64,000 nt of DNA from Cellulosilyticum lentocellum DSM 5427 (GCF_000178835.2 NC_015275.1:2997001-3061000), one strand, 5' to 3'; positions 26,649-35,190 are shown, numbered from the stretch's first letter. The notes: a model not told the origin generated them from the sequence alone. Numbers and translations: made by a program.

Positions 26649-26972
26649 TTAATCCATCTGGCAGAACATAAGTACGTCGTACCCTAAGTCTTCCATAACT
26701 TTATACATTGCTTCTACTTGCCTAACCCTATCATTTCCCTGTGCTCCTACTGGTGGTCCTATAAAGTATCTAGTTCCAATCCACTCTCTCTTACCTCTTG
26801 TATATAATCCTGCCGCCTTTACCGCTTCTATAACTTTAACTTCTCTATATCCTTTAAGCTTCAATGTAAGACTGTCTAGGTTAGCTGTCCCACCATCTTC
26901 ACCAGTTACTGCCTTTTCTGCAGCTTCTCTTGCCTTAACTAGATCATCCGTTAACTTCTTATAATCAATCAT
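26649..26972 (-). CDS. Phage protein of unknown function
   Basis: 107 residues; helical N-terminus rich in Lys/Ala, then GGTANLDSL and RYFIGPPVGAQGNDR, ending MFCQMD. GGAGG ribosome site 7 bases before the ATG. I have no family for it. Confidence 0.6.
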   Translation of the reverse strand: MIDYKKLTDDLVKAREAAEKAVTGEDGGTANLDSLTLKLKGYREVKVIEAVKAAGLYTRGKREWIGTRYFIGPPVGAQGNDRVRQVEAMYKVMEDLGYDVLMFCQMD

Positions 26973-27004
26973 GCTTTATCCTCCCAAAAGATTAATTTGT
27001 AATA

Positions 27005-27619
27005 TTAATGATTTGCTTCATAAAATGCCCAGGCAAAACCCATAGGAGTAGCTGATCTGTCATTTGCATTTCTAAATTTCTTGCCTGTAGCACTGGTTCT
27101 TGTCCACATCGGAGATTCTTTAAAAAATGGTTCAATTCTTTTAGTTGCTGGTGTATTAAACTCACCCCAAAGCCATGTCATTTTATTGTATCTATTTTCA
27201 TCTTGTTCTTCGCCTTCTAAATATCCTGCAAAATCACATGGATTGAATTTGAATTTAACCTCTCCTAGCTCTGGGTTAAGTTTGTGTATCCTACTCATTG
27301 GGTTTTCTATAACCCAAAACTTAGGCTTAAAGTATTCTACTATCTCAATTGTTTTCTTCACTAATTCAATGCTTTTTTCTGTAGTCCCATCTGCATCTTT
27401 TCTAGCGAAATGCCTTGCTCCACTTAACGAGAAATCTGTACAGGGACAAGCTGCTAAAATACCATACACTCTTTCTTTGGGTATGAGTTGGTACTTCCAA
27501 TCAAGAATATCTATACCCATTTGCAACTCTACTTGAATAACCTCAAATCCATTTTCTCTATATGGTCTTGACCAATTACCTGTTAAATCAAATAAGCTTA
27601 AAATAATATTTCTTTTCAT
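27005..27619 (-). CDS. Short C5 cytosine methyltransferase-like protein
   Basis: 204 residues. ILSLFDLTGNWSRPYRENGF is the SAM-binding start, AACPCTDFSLSGAR holds the catalytic Pro-Cys of motif IV, and FWVIENPMSR is motif VI. The usual target-recognition domain is missing, so it belongs to the short phage form of uncertain activity. The region before the ATG has no strong ribosome site; a GGAGG/CCTCC stem lies there (27629-27677), which may limit translation. Confidence 0.75.
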   Translation of the reverse strand: MKRNIILSLFDLTGNWSRPYRENGFEVIQVELQMGIDILDWKYQLIPKERVYGILAACPCTDFSLSGARHFARKDADGTTEKSIELVKKTIEIVEYFKPKFWVIENPMSRIHKLNPELGEVKFKFNPCDFAGYLEGEEQDENRYNKMTWLWGEFNTPATKRIEPFFKESPMWTRTSATGKKFRNANDRSATPMGFAWAFYEANH

Positions 27620-27696
27620 ATTTTTTATAGGAGGTTCCTTAAGGATTTACGTGGCCACGACCTCTTTCCTCCTATCTTTTTTACTTAAACAAAAAG

Positions 27697-27876
27697 TTAT
27701 TTGTTCTTATTATCTTTGCATGGATCATCCTCTGCTAATAATTCCCCTTGCATACTCCAATATTGCCTTACAATCCTACATTTATCACTTTCGTTATCTC
27801 CAGTACCTCTTAAAGAAGTTGTTTCTATAACTTGGATTACTCTAGCTGTATCTGTACCTCTTGGCCTTGCACTCAT
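27697..27876 (-). CDS. Small phage protein of unknown function
   Basis: 59 residues from the ATG at 27874-27876, preceded by AAAGGGTGATAAGA. MSARPRGTDTARVIQVIETT, then CRIVRQYWSMQGELLAEDD, a two-strand pattern. Unknown role. It lies upstream of the methyltransferase gene. Confidence 0.55.
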   Translation of the reverse strand: MSARPRGTDTARVIQVIETTSLRGTGDNESDKCRIVRQYWSMQGELLAEDDPCKDNKNK

Positions 27877-27892
27877 TCTTATCACCCTTTCA

Positions 27893-28063
27893 TCAGAATA
27901 AACCTTCTAAGAAGCCTACTTGCTTACAATCATCCGCTTTAACACTATGTAAATAGCCTTTATTGTTTCTTAGAAGATAAGTATTTCTTGTCTTACCTTC
28001 TACCTTATAAATCTTGCCTGCTGTGAATCCTGGTCTATTCCATACCATCATTCTTACTTTCAT
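27893..28063 (-). CDS. 56-residue phage protein
   Basis: ATG at 28061-28063 with AAAGGGGAT upstream. MKVRMMVWNRPGFTAGKIY and TRNTYLLRNNKGYLHSV give a small SH3-like beta pattern. Not recognised. Spacing and ribosome site support it as real. Confidence 0.6.
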   Translation of the reverse strand: MKVRMMVWNRPGFTAGKIYKVEGKTRNTYLLRNNKGYLHSVKADDCKQVGFLEGLF

Positions 28064-28095
28064 GTTTATCCCCTTTCAACAAAAAACACTTTGTT

Positions 28096-28221
28096 TTAAC
28101 AACTTCTAACTGGTAGTACATATGATTCCATGTTTATCTCTCTATCTGTATACGTTATATGTACTGCTTCTAAATTACTCTTAGGGTTAAATCCAAATGT
28201 CAACTTATCATTTTTACCTGC
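28096..28221 (-). CDS. Sliding-clamp C-terminal segment in the -1 frame
   Basis: After slippage at 28221-28227 translation would continue with 41 residues that start AGKNDKLTFGFNPKSNLEA and end MESYVLPVRSC. Both the FNPK.NLEA stretch and the final YVLPVR closely resemble the C-terminus of DnaN (FNPKYLLDAL ... LILPVR). There is no separate start or ribosome site. Together with 28200-28643 this gives a 182-residue product. Confidence 0.75.
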   Translation of the reverse strand, partial: AGKNDKLTFGFNPKSNLEAVHITYTDREINMESYVLPVRSC

Positions 28222-28643
28222 TTTTTTAATGCATCTTCTAGAAACTGTTTTTTAAATGATATCTTAAAGTCTTTCTCTTTTTGCCCTTCAATAAATCCAT
28301 CAATATTAAATACTTTGTCTTTATTGTCTTGTGGAATATACATTCTTAGCCCACTAGGTATATATGTTATTTCTAGTTGCTCATCTACTATACTTATTTG
28401 AACTTCTTGTTCATTTGTAGGTACATAAATGCTTTCAAAACTTGCTTTAAAATTATCTTCATCCTGTACGAACATTTCATTAATCTCGATTCTATAACCA
28501 TCTAGCGCCCATATTCTAAGCTTATTGCCTGTTACATCTATGTTGATATTCCTTAAATCAGGTCTTGCATCATTTTTAGCTGTAACTCTTTTACAACTAT
28601 CAATCATTTTCTTAAAAGAACTAACTGGTAATTTAACAGCCAT
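28200..28643 (-). CDS. Short DnaN-like sliding clamp protein (zero-frame part)
   Basis: 147 residues. The early segment with DLRNINIDVTGNKLRIWALD and GYRIEI is the clamp core (compare ATDGHRLA in DnaN), and SFKKQFLEDALKK begins the last clamp domain. A full clamp has about 370 residues in three domains, so this is a reduced phage version. The zero frame ends abruptly, and the real C-terminus lies in the -1 frame downstream of A AAA AAG. It lies among replication genes and could act as a processivity or decoy factor. Confidence 0.75.
   Translation of the reverse strand: MAVKLPVSSFKKMIDSCKRVTAKNDARPDLRNINIDVTGNKLRIWALDGYRIEINEMFVQDEDNFKASFESIYVPTNEQEVQISIVDEQLEITYIPSGLRMYIPQDNKDKVFNIDGFIEGQKEKDFKISFKKQFLEDALKKQVKMIS
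28221..28227 (-). promoter_or_regulatory. Probable -1 frameshift site A AAA AAG
   Basis: The zero-frame codons are TTA AAA AAG, so the heptamer A AAA AAG is in correct register for -1 slippage, as in E. coli dnaX. The zero frame stops 7 codons later (TGA at 28200-28202), while the -1 frame encodes the expected clamp ending. Confidence 0.7.
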
Positions 28644-28676
28644 CTATATTCCTCCTTATTAAAAATCAACTTTTAT

Positions 28677-28847
28677 CTACTTACCGTTTATTAACTCATT
28701 TGCTACTACTACCTTTGCTTTTTCACAATCCTTAAGCTCATTATTTTTCTTTCCGTGCAATGCAAGTATGTAAGGCACACTATATATGCATTTATTAGCC
28801 ACTTCTTCAGCCCACTTCATTAAGTCTTGTACTTGCTGTTCATCCAT
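28677..28847 (-). CDS. Small phage protein of unknown function
   Basis: 56 residues from the ATG at 28845-28847, with AAAGGATGGTG upstream; an earlier ATG overlaps that ribosome site. Helical (MDEQQVQDLMKWAEEVANK) with one cysteine pair. Not recognised. Confidence 0.55.
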   Translation of the reverse strand: MDEQQVQDLMKWAEEVANKCIYSVPYILALHGKKNNELKDCEKAKVVVANELINGK

Positions 28848-28911
28848 GTTTTTCACCATCCTTTAAACATTAGCTGCCGCTCTCCAAATTCATCTAATAC
28901 TTCTACATACT

Positions 28912-29337
28912 CTACTTTTTTTCAAAACGTTCAGTTAGTGTTACTTCGACTCGTGGATTATCACTAAAATGCTTTTCAACTATTAATCTAGTAACTTGAC
29001 TATCATCATCAAAAGCCACCTTATTTAAGCTATCTAAAATAATCTTGGCTACATTATCTAGATCAGGCTTCTTGGTTGGATGGAGTTTACCTTCATCAAT
29101 CAATTGCCTATTCTTCTTAGTCATAGACTTAGGTATTGGGTACATTGCCACTATCTTAGCCTCAATCTCTCCTTGTAGCTTTCTTGCCTCCATGGTGTTA
29201 GTAAATACCCATTTAACTAAACTTTCGTAACTCAGCGTATCCTGCGGAGTCATAGCATGGCTCTTTCCACCTTGACTATAAATACGTGGCCTCGCCTTAC
29301 CTTTTGGTTCTCCTGGTACTGTAAATCTTATTGCCAT
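28912..29337 (-). CDS. rusA: RusA-like Holliday junction resolvase
   Basis: 141 residues from the ATG at 29335-29337, 8 bases after GGAGG. FTVPGEPKGKARPR at the start and KPDLDNVAKIILDSLNKVAF with its catalytic aspartates, then FDDDSQVT, are diagnostic of RusA. It cleaves four-way junctions in phage recombination and packaging. It starts just downstream of the DnaC-like loader. Confidence 0.93.
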   Translation of the reverse strand: MAIRFTVPGEPKGKARPRIYSQGGKSHAMTPQDTLSYESLVKWVFTNTMEARKLQGEIEAKIVAMYPIPKSMTKKNRQLIDEGKLHPTKKPDLDNVAKIILDSLNKVAFDDDSQVTRLIVEKHFSDNPRVEVTLTERFEKK

Positions 29338-29338
29338 A

Positions 29339-30118
29339 TCATAATCCTCCAATCAGTCTATTGATTAAATCGTTATTTTCTTCTGTCCCCAACTTTCTTC
29401 TTATATCCTCATTTGGCATATCTATTGTTATTGTCATTCTCCTAAGCCTGCTTTTAATACGTTCATCATGCTTGAGATCTTCAATGCTTAGGTTAGAAGT
29501 TATAATTGTGATTCTTCGATATGTCATTCTAGTATCTAGTAGTTTAAAGAATATTTCTGTAACCCATGGTGATACATTCTCAGTTCCAATATCATCTAAT
29601 ATCAATACTGGTATCTCATAAAACTCATTAAGTAATGATTGTTCTGTATATTCATCACTATTGCTATAAGTTTCTTTTATTTTGCTTAATAGATCTAATG
29701 TTGTAATAAACCTCACTCTTTGACTCTTATGCATTATTAATGCATTACCTGTACTTACTGCAAGCCTTGTCTTACCACTTCCTCTTGACTTGCTAAAAAA
29801 GAATAGTCCCTTTCCTTGTTGTTGCATTTCCTCAAAATTATTTATGTATCCACCTACTATTCTTTTGGCCCTTATTGCTATTTCTTTTTGATTATTTGAA
29901 TAGATAGAAGTATCAAAACTATTTACAGTTAAGTTTTTAAATTCATCTGGTATCATTGCAAACTTCAATCTATTGCTTTGTACCATTTCTTCATAACATA
30001 CACATTTACTTGCTGTATTTGTTCCTACATCTAATATCCATCCCATACCTTTACATTTAGGACAATTAGAAGGGGAGTTTTTCATCTTCAAGCTTGAGGT
30101 CTGCTGTTGTTCTTCCAT
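29339..30118 (-). CDS. DnaC-like helicase loader
   Basis: About 259 residues. A zinc ribbon (CPKCKGMGWI ... CVCYE) is followed by an AAA+ domain with Walker A SRGSGKT, Walker B VLILDDIGTE and the sensor ITIITSNLSI. It loads the host replicative helicase at the phage origin. The start is uncertain: the frame is open up to 30199 and overlaps the upstream gene, and several ATGs lack a strong ribosome site. The ATG at 30116-30118 is a compromise and 30085 is also possible. Confidence 0.88.
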   Translation of the reverse strand: MEEQQQTSSLKMKNSPSNCPKCKGMGWILDVGTNTASKCVCYEEMVQSNRLKFAMIPDEFKNLTVNSFDTSIYSNNQKEIAIRAKRIVGGYINNFEEMQQQGKGLFFFSKSRGSGKTRLAVSTGNALIMHKSQRVRFITTLDLLSKIKETYSNSDEYTEQSLLNEFYEIPVLILDDIGTENVSPWVTEIFFKLLDTRMTYRRITIITSNLSIEDLKHDERIKSRLRRMTITIDMPNEDIRRKLGTEENNDLINRLIGGL

Positions 30119-30884
30119 AAACTCGTAATGCTCTGTCGATTTCGCTTTCGTATTCGACATTACTTGTATTCTTTGGAGCACTTCCTGTATAGCTTCCATT
30201 ATCAGACTTCCTTTCCCACGTTCTAATTGCTGCCTTCCAATCTTTCATTTTATTTTTACCTATCATCCAACCTTTAGAAGAATAAAAGTCTATAAATATT
30301 TCAGCATCTATAGTGTTATTTCTTTCTTTACAATAACTTTTAATTTCTTCTAGTGTAGGTGGAGTGAAACGACTAATATCTTTATTATTTACTCTACTTT
30401 CCTTTACTTTACTTTCCTTTACTTTACTTTGTGTATTTTTGCATGCATTAACTGTAGTTTTCGTAACATTAACTATAGTTTTTGTTTCTGAAATCTCTTT
30501 TTCACTCAAAAGAATGTATTTTTCATCAAGTTCTACACTCACTCTTCTTCCAACTGCTAATAAAAATCTTTGTTGTATACCATGTGAAGTTAATATTTGA
30601 TACTGTTCAAATAAATTGCTATTAAACAATTTCCATTGCAAGCATGTATTTATTACATCATTTACTAATGTTCCCTCTACATTAACCCGCTTTACAAATA
30701 ATAATTGCTCTTTTTCTGTCCAATTACTGTAGTAACCATTTTTATAAATTGCTTGTAGTAATTTGATGAAAATAGCAAATCCTACAAGGCCAAACTTTGC
30801 CTCAAGCAATTCAATTTCATCATCAATCCCGGCTGTTACGTCAAGTGGGAAATAATCAATACCAATTTTCTTAGGCCTTGCCAA
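30066..30884 (-). CDS. Replisome organizer (DUF4373/DnaD-like)
   Basis: 272 residues, TTG start after AGGAGGTTAAGG. The N-terminal domain (IGIDYFPLDVTAGIDDEIE, GLVGFAIFIKLLQAIYKNGY) is the Lin1244/Lin1753-type winged helix of phage replication proteins. A low-complexity KVKESKVKESRV linker is encoded by tandem AAAGTAAAGG-like DNA repeats (about 30385-30432). DnaD-like C-terminal segment near residue 185-235. It would bind the origin, perhaps within its own gene, and recruit the loader. Confidence 0.9.
   Translation of the reverse strand: MARPKKIGIDYFPLDVTAGIDDEIELLEAKFGLVGFAIFIKLLQAIYKNGYYSNWTEKEQLLFVKRVNVEGTLVNDVINTCLQWKLFNSNLFEQYQILTSHGIQQRFLLAVGRRVSVELDEKYILLSEKEISETKTIVNVTKTTVNACKNTQSKVKESKVKESRVNNKDISRFTPPTLEEIKSYCKERNNTIDAEIFIDFYSSKGWMIGKNKMKDWKAAIRTWERKSDNGSYTGSAPKNTSNVEYESEIDRALRVYGRTTADLKLEDEKLPF
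30385..30432. repeat. Short tandem repeats inside the replisome organizer gene
   Basis: TTTACTTTCC-like decamers repeat in this stretch and encode KVKES units. They resemble the TACTCTACTTTACTT repeats at 22452-22496. In many phages the replication origin lies as iterons inside the initiator gene, so this is the best origin candidate in the window; inference only. Confidence 0.5.
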
Positions 30885-30930
30885 TACCTTAACCTCCTTT
30901 CAAGGGGCCTTGTATTGGCCCCAATACTAT

Positions 30931-31743
30931 CTATAATCCAAGTGATTCAGCATATTGATTTAAAGTGATTATTTTAGCTTTCTTTTTGCTTCTGCAATAA
31001 TCACATTTACCACATCCAATAGGTTCTTCAACTAGATTCCTTACAGCCATGATACGTGGTAATCTGCCTTTAATTTCTTCTAACTTTTCTTCAATAAAGC
31101 TGGTACCCACATCAATAATTGCATGATCTGGAACCTCTTGCTTATCTACTACGAGCAAATAAGGTTCTAAGTATGTAGTCATTCCTAGATTTTGACGTAG
31201 TATTTCAGCGTATATGGCTATTTGTGTGTAATAGTCATACTTATCAATAAAGGTTTCTCTGCGCTTTGTATGCTCATTATAGTAAGTCTCTGACAGGTTC
31301 TTTGTTGTCTTAATATCAGCAAAGTAACCTTTTTCGATATTAAGAATATCTATTTGAATTTTGAAAGGAATACCACTGATTTTACCTGTAAAAATACGTT
31401 CCTTTTCAGCTCCATCACGAAATCTTTCTACCAGTGCATCATTCTTAAGGGTATTAATCATAACGTCTCCTAGTGCAAATTTAGCGTAAATTGAGCCATC
31501 TTTCTTAAACATTTCAGGGTGCTCAATAATAAATTCCTTCAAGTTTCCTTCATTCCAAGCATGAACATAGCTACCAAGCAAATATGCATCATTCTCTTTT
31601 TCTTGCCACTCCCCATTATGCTTGGCTAATTCTCTAGCTTCACAGCCTCCAGCGTGGAGAATATCCCACGCTTTAAAGCTGCTACTACCCATGAATGCAG
31701 ATTCGGCTTCTTTACTAAAGTAATTTTTTCTATTTAGCTCCAT
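30931..31743 (-). CDS. PD-(D/E)XK exonuclease partner of RecT
   Basis: 270 residues from ATG 31741-31743. The core includes GSYVHAWNEG, KIQIDILNIEKGYFADIKTTKNL with the D..ExK-type active site, and YTQIAIYAEIL. A C-terminal CGKCDYC cysteine group resembles the iron-sulfur or zinc site of RecB-like nucleases. It is coupled to recT, forming a RecE/RecT-like or Exo/Beta-like recombination pair. Confidence 0.88.
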   Translation of the reverse strand: MELNRKNYFSKEAESAFMGSSSFKAWDILHAGGCEARELAKHNGEWQEKENDAYLLGSYVHAWNEGNLKEFIIEHPEMFKKDGSIYAKFALGDVMINTLKNDALVERFRDGAEKERIFTGKISGIPFKIQIDILNIEKGYFADIKTTKNLSETYYNEHTKRRETFIDKYDYYTQIAIYAEILRQNLGMTTYLEPYLLVVDKQEVPDHAIIDVGTSFIEEKLEEIKGRLPRIMAVRNLVEEPIGCGKCDYCRSKKKAKIITLNQYAESLGL

Positions 31744-32524
31744 CAGCTTCACCATCAAGTCTTACTTGTCCTTCTGTTTCTTCTGTAAATTCAACATCTA
31801 CTGCATCTGCAAAAGGATCTTTAGCATCTTGTTTTTGTTCATCTTGCTTGAATTGCATATCACTGGATTCTTCATACGCTTTTGCCTGATCAATACTAGC
31901 AAAATCTTTTTCAATTTTCTTTGTAAGCCTTCTTAAAACTGTTTTCTTATAAGCTTCCTCTGGTGTCTTTGTCCACATTAAACCATTTTTCATTTTGCTA
32001 AAATTATCTCTAATACCTTCTATTTGCTTTGTGCTCATAGTCTCATATTCCATTCCACCATCTTGATAAAGAACTACTGCAAAAGCCCCGATAATCTCAG
32101 CATCATTAAATGGTAGAGGTTTAAAGTCTACTACTTGTTGACCTGCAACAATTTCCTCTTTAAATTCATCCCCTTTTCTGACTACCTTAGCGTAAATATC
32201 CTTAATGTCCCTAATGCTATACTTCTTAGCCATCTTGGTTTCGCCTTTGTAATCTGTTTGGAATTGCAGCTCACCACCATAAGGAATTGCATAGCACTCT
32301 CTTTGAAAAAAATCCAAACCAAGAAATGCACCTTTTAGCAATGTTCTAGCAATGCTTACCGGATGGCAATTTTCAATGCCTTTTGTATCCTGTAAAACAG
32401 TCATACAATTTTGAAGAAATCTAGTTTGATTAAAATCCTTTGGCATTGCCTCCATCTTTGTAGCTAATAGCTGGTTTAACCTGCTATGGGTTTCTTTTAA
32501 AACTAATTCTTTTTTATCTGACAT
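31730..32524 (-). CDS. recT: RecT-family single-strand annealing protein
   Basis: 264 residues. RFLQNCMTVLQDT, HPVSIARTLLKGAFLGLDFF, YAIPYGGELQFQTDYKGE and MWTKTPEEAYKKTVLRRL are all RecT hallmarks. It binds single strands produced by the adjacent nuclease and pairs them with homologous DNA. The C-terminal 40 residues are acidic and disordered. Confidence 0.96.
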   Translation of the reverse strand: MSDKKELVLKETHSRLNQLLATKMEAMPKDFNQTRFLQNCMTVLQDTKGIENCHPVSIARTLLKGAFLGLDFFQRECYAIPYGGELQFQTDYKGETKMAKKYSIRDIKDIYAKVVRKGDEFKEEIVAGQQVVDFKPLPFNDAEIIGAFAVVLYQDGGMEYETMSTKQIEGIRDNFSKMKNGLMWTKTPEEAYKKTVLRRLTKKIEKDFASIDQAKAYEESSDMQFKQDEQKQDAKDPFADAVDVEFTEETEGQVRLDGEADGAK

Positions 32525-32526
32525 AA

Positions 32527-34149
32527 TTACATAACCTCCAATTCTTTTTCTGCAACAACTGTTACAAATGCTTGAATATCATTTTCTTCACAAATCTTAG
32601 TTACTTTTTCTTGCTCCGATTCATTAAGCTTTTCAAATCCATCTATACACATTACTCGTAGTTCTCCCATGCGTTGTAATGCCACCTTGAAAGCAACCTC
32701 TAGCTTTTCACCATCACTTAAACCATCTAATAGAGTGCCACCAATTCTGATGTTTCCTTTTTCATCAACACTAATTCCTTCAATTGGTAAGGCATGAGTT
32801 TTAAGTAAATCAGAAGGCTTTTCTCTAGCAACCTTAATCTTTTGAGTAAGGCTATCACTATACTCTTGTTTCTCTCTTAAACTGCCATTAATAATATCTT
32901 GTAGCCTGTCCCATTCTCTAAGATAGCTTTGCATTTCAGCCACTTTATCAGCCTCTTCCTGCAATGGTTCAATATCAATTACTGTATTTTCAGCAAGATA
33001 CTCAGCTGCATTACCAACCCTTGTCTTTTCAGTTTCAATTCTTTGCACTGTTTGTTCATCAACTGCCTTAATTTCAATTTCTTTCTTATCTGAAAGGCCT
33101 TCAATCTTAGACTCATTAACTGAAATCTTATTATTTTGGATTTCAATTAGTGATTTCTTTTCTTCTACTTCTGCATCCACTTCGCTAGAAATTTGATTGA
33201 ACATAGCATTATATTTTTCTTCAATATCAGCTATCTCTTGCTTTTTAGCTTCATCTAATTTAAATCTTTCATTCTCTTTTCTTTGCTCAGCACTGGCTAT
33301 GTAATTCGATGCATCTACAATCTTCTTCTTAGCTAAATCAATAACATCTTTAAGATCAGCTTCTTCTTCTTTGTATTTCAAGTTAATTCTAGACTTCTGG
33401 CTATCTGCATCTGCATTAATGGCAGCTATCTTATTTTCAATTCCTTCTTGCAAAGCCTTGGCTTTATCAATTAGGTTATTGATACTTTGAGCTTCACTAA
33501 TCTTGTTGTAATACTCTTGAATGTTCTTTTCTCTCCACTCTTCACCGTCATAATTACCTGGGAGTTCTTTTTTAATGCTCTCACATTGCACCTTTAAGGT
33601 CATGATCTGTCTATTTACTTCCTCACGTTCCTTGTAATACTTAACTTCAATATCCTTAAGTACCTGCAAGATATGCTTGTCAAAGTTAATACCATCCGGT
33701 TCATCACCGAACCACTGAATAATGTCATCCACGGACCAATCAATTTCAATCATATTTAAAATAATGGCCGTCTGTTCCTTAATGCTCATGTTTACAAAGT
33801 CAAGAGGTCTAAAAATATCACCTGAAATAAGCTTTCTAAGCTCTGATTCTGTAGAATTGATTGCTTTACCCTCTTGCCTAAGCTTCATATAGTCGCTTTT
33901 TTCAGTTCTAATACGTCTATCAATCTCTAAACCTTCGTCTGTTTCTACATAAAGAGTAGCTTCATCCTCACCATGCCTTACAACTTCACTTCTACGCTTA
34001 AGGTTTGTGAAGGCTGTTTCAATAGCTTCCAAGATACTTGTTTTACCGCTTGCTTTTACTCCTTTAAGTACGTTAACACCTGCTTTAGGGCTCCATTCTA
34101 ACTCTTTAACACCTACATAATTCTTTATTGCTAATCTCTTAATCTTCAT
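32527..34149 (-). CDS. SbcC/RecF-like AAA ATPase
   Basis: 540 residues. N-terminal Walker A (GVKASGKTSILEA, about 30-42), long coiled coil (about 165-400), and a C-terminal half with LSDGEKLEVAFKVALQRM (ABC signature) and LRVMCIDGFEKLNE (Walker B). This is the ATPase architecture of phage SbcC/RecF-like DNA-repair proteins. It stands upstream of recT in the recombination module. Confidence 0.9.
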   Translation of the reverse strand: MKIKRLAIKNYVGVKELEWSPKAGVNVLKGVKASGKTSILEAIETAFTNLKRRSEVVRHGEDEATLYVETDEGLEIDRRIRTEKSDYMKLRQEGKAINSTESELRKLISGDIFRPLDFVNMSIKEQTAIILNMIEIDWSVDDIIQWFGDEPDGINFDKHILQVLKDIEVKYYKEREEVNRQIMTLKVQCESIKKELPGNYDGEEWREKNIQEYYNKISEAQSINNLIDKAKALQEGIENKIAAINADADSQKSRINLKYKEEEADLKDVIDLAKKKIVDASNYIASAEQRKENERFKLDEAKKQEIADIEEKYNAMFNQISSEVDAEVEEKKSLIEIQNNKISVNESKIEGLSDKKEIEIKAVDEQTVQRIETEKTRVGNAAEYLAENTVIDIEPLQEEADKVAEMQSYLREWDRLQDIINGSLREKQEYSDSLTQKIKVAREKPSDLLKTHALPIEGISVDEKGNIRIGGTLLDGLSDGEKLEVAFKVALQRMGELRVMCIDGFEKLNESEQEKVTKICEENDIQAFVTVVAEKELEVM

Positions 34150-34152
34150 TGA

Positions 34153-34329
34153 CTAAGACCTCCTTATTCCGTTTTTATTGTATTGATTGCTAAACACTCT
34201 CTTTTTCTTCCACGGTTGCCTTTTTACAACCTTAGTATCTTCATCAAACTCATTTATGTACTGCCTCTTATCTTCACACATATTTTCACATTGACGCGGG
34301 TAAGCAAAACAATAGGCACATGGATCCAT
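34153..34329 (-). CDS. 58-residue cysteine-containing phage protein
   Basis: ATG at 34327-34329 with GGTGAGG upstream, stop TAG just before the ATPase gene. MDPCAYCFAYPRQCENMCED has four cysteines spaced as in a small zinc or iron-sulfur site; the rest is basic (PWKKKRVF). Not recognised. Confidence 0.6.
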   Translation of the reverse strand: MDPCAYCFAYPRQCENMCEDKRQYINEFDEDTKVVKRQPWKKKRVFSNQYNKNGIRRS

Positions 34330-34617
34330 TTACCTCACCTCTAACACTTTGATTAATTCATTAAATGTTTCCCTCATAAATCTGCTTACTGTTACATTCT
34401 TTTGCTTTTTACCTCTATAATGTATAGCTTCTGCTATTTCTAATTTCCTTAATGTATTAATAACCGTTTGATTACAAGTGAACGTATCTTTTGCTCCTTG
34501 TTCTATTGCAAATCTAAACTCATACTTGTGGCTTTTCATCATGTTGTCTAATACCCATTTAGCAACATTTGTTTCTCTGTAAGTAAGATTATCTGTAAGG
34601 CTAGTAATATATTTCAT
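34330..34617 (-). CDS. Small winged-helix-like protein
   Basis: 95 residues from the ATG at 34615-34617; an earlier GTG lies too close to its AGGAG. The pattern of helices with TFTCNQTVINTLRKLEIAEA, then HYRGKKQKNVTVS, is that of a winged helix. It may regulate early genes. Confidence 0.6.
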   Translation of the reverse strand: MKYITSLTDNLTYRETNVAKWVLDNMMKSHKYEFRFAIEQGAKDTFTCNQTVINTLRKLEIAEAIHYRGKKQKNVTVSRFMRETFNELIKVLEVR

Positions 34618-34664
34618 TGCATTTATCACTCTCCTATGCTATATTTCTCTTATAAATTATTTGT

Positions 34665-34799
34665 TTAGGGCCTTTTTGTAGTTGCAGCTACTTTAAGGCT
34701 TTTTCTTTTTGCCTTCTCTCGTTTAGCTATCATAGGTTGTCCAACTTTCCAAGATGTGAATAACACTGTGGATAAAACTAATATGTATCCCCATGTCAT
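34665..34799 (-). CDS. 44-residue membrane peptide
   Basis: MTWGYILVLSTVLFTSW is one membrane segment, followed by a strongly basic tail (KREKAKRKSLK). The ATG overlaps the stop of the HTH gene (ATGA), showing translational coupling. Function unknown. Confidence 0.55.
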   Translation of the reverse strand: MTWGYILVLSTVLFTSWKVGQPMIAKREKAKRKSLKVAATTKRP

Positions 34800-35017
34800 T
34801 TGTCATCACCATCCTCGGATATAGCTTCATATGTGAGTGTTAGCTTGATGCCTAATGCCTTGTAGATATCAATTACAACACTTATTGGAGGCTCTACCAT
34901 TCCATTCTCGTACTTTCTTATTGAACTCTCTGTCCTTCCAATCATTTCAGCTAGTTTTTTCTGCGTGATACCTCTAGCTTTTCTAAATGCATTAATGTTT
35001 ACAATTAAACTATTCAT
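34796..35017 (-). CDS. XRE-family HTH regulator
   Basis: 73 residues with a standard HTH_3 domain (FRKARGITQKKLAEMIGRTE, KYENGMVEPPISV). A possible early-gene regulator, additional to the Cro-like gene at 37499. It is coupled at both ends by ATGA overlaps. Confidence 0.9.
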   Translation of the reverse strand: MNSLIVNINAFRKARGITQKKLAEMIGRTESSIRKYENGMVEPPISVVIDIYKALGIKLTLTYEAISEDGDDK

Positions 35018-35148
35018 AGCAGTACCGCCAGTGCGAAAATAAATACGAATGATGTAATACCTGCTAGTATGTCCCCTATTACTTCTATTCTAGGTTCTCC
35101 TCTACATAGCTCTTTAAACTCGTCTAGCATTAAAGCTTTTTTGATCAT
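35014..35148 (-). CDS. 44-residue membrane peptide
   Basis: ATG at 35146-35148 after AAAGGAGTTGAG. Short cytoplasmic N-terminus (MIKKALMLDEFKELCRGEP) and a C-terminal membrane segment (TSFVFIFALAVLL). Its stop overlaps the start of the HTH gene. Unknown function; perhaps a superinfection-exclusion or regulatory peptide, which is speculation. Confidence 0.55.
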   Translation of the reverse strand: MIKKALMLDEFKELCRGEPRIEVIGDILAGITSFVFIFALAVLL

Positions 35149-35190
35149 CTACTCAACTCCTTTTTTAATTATTAGAATTATGTTAAAATT

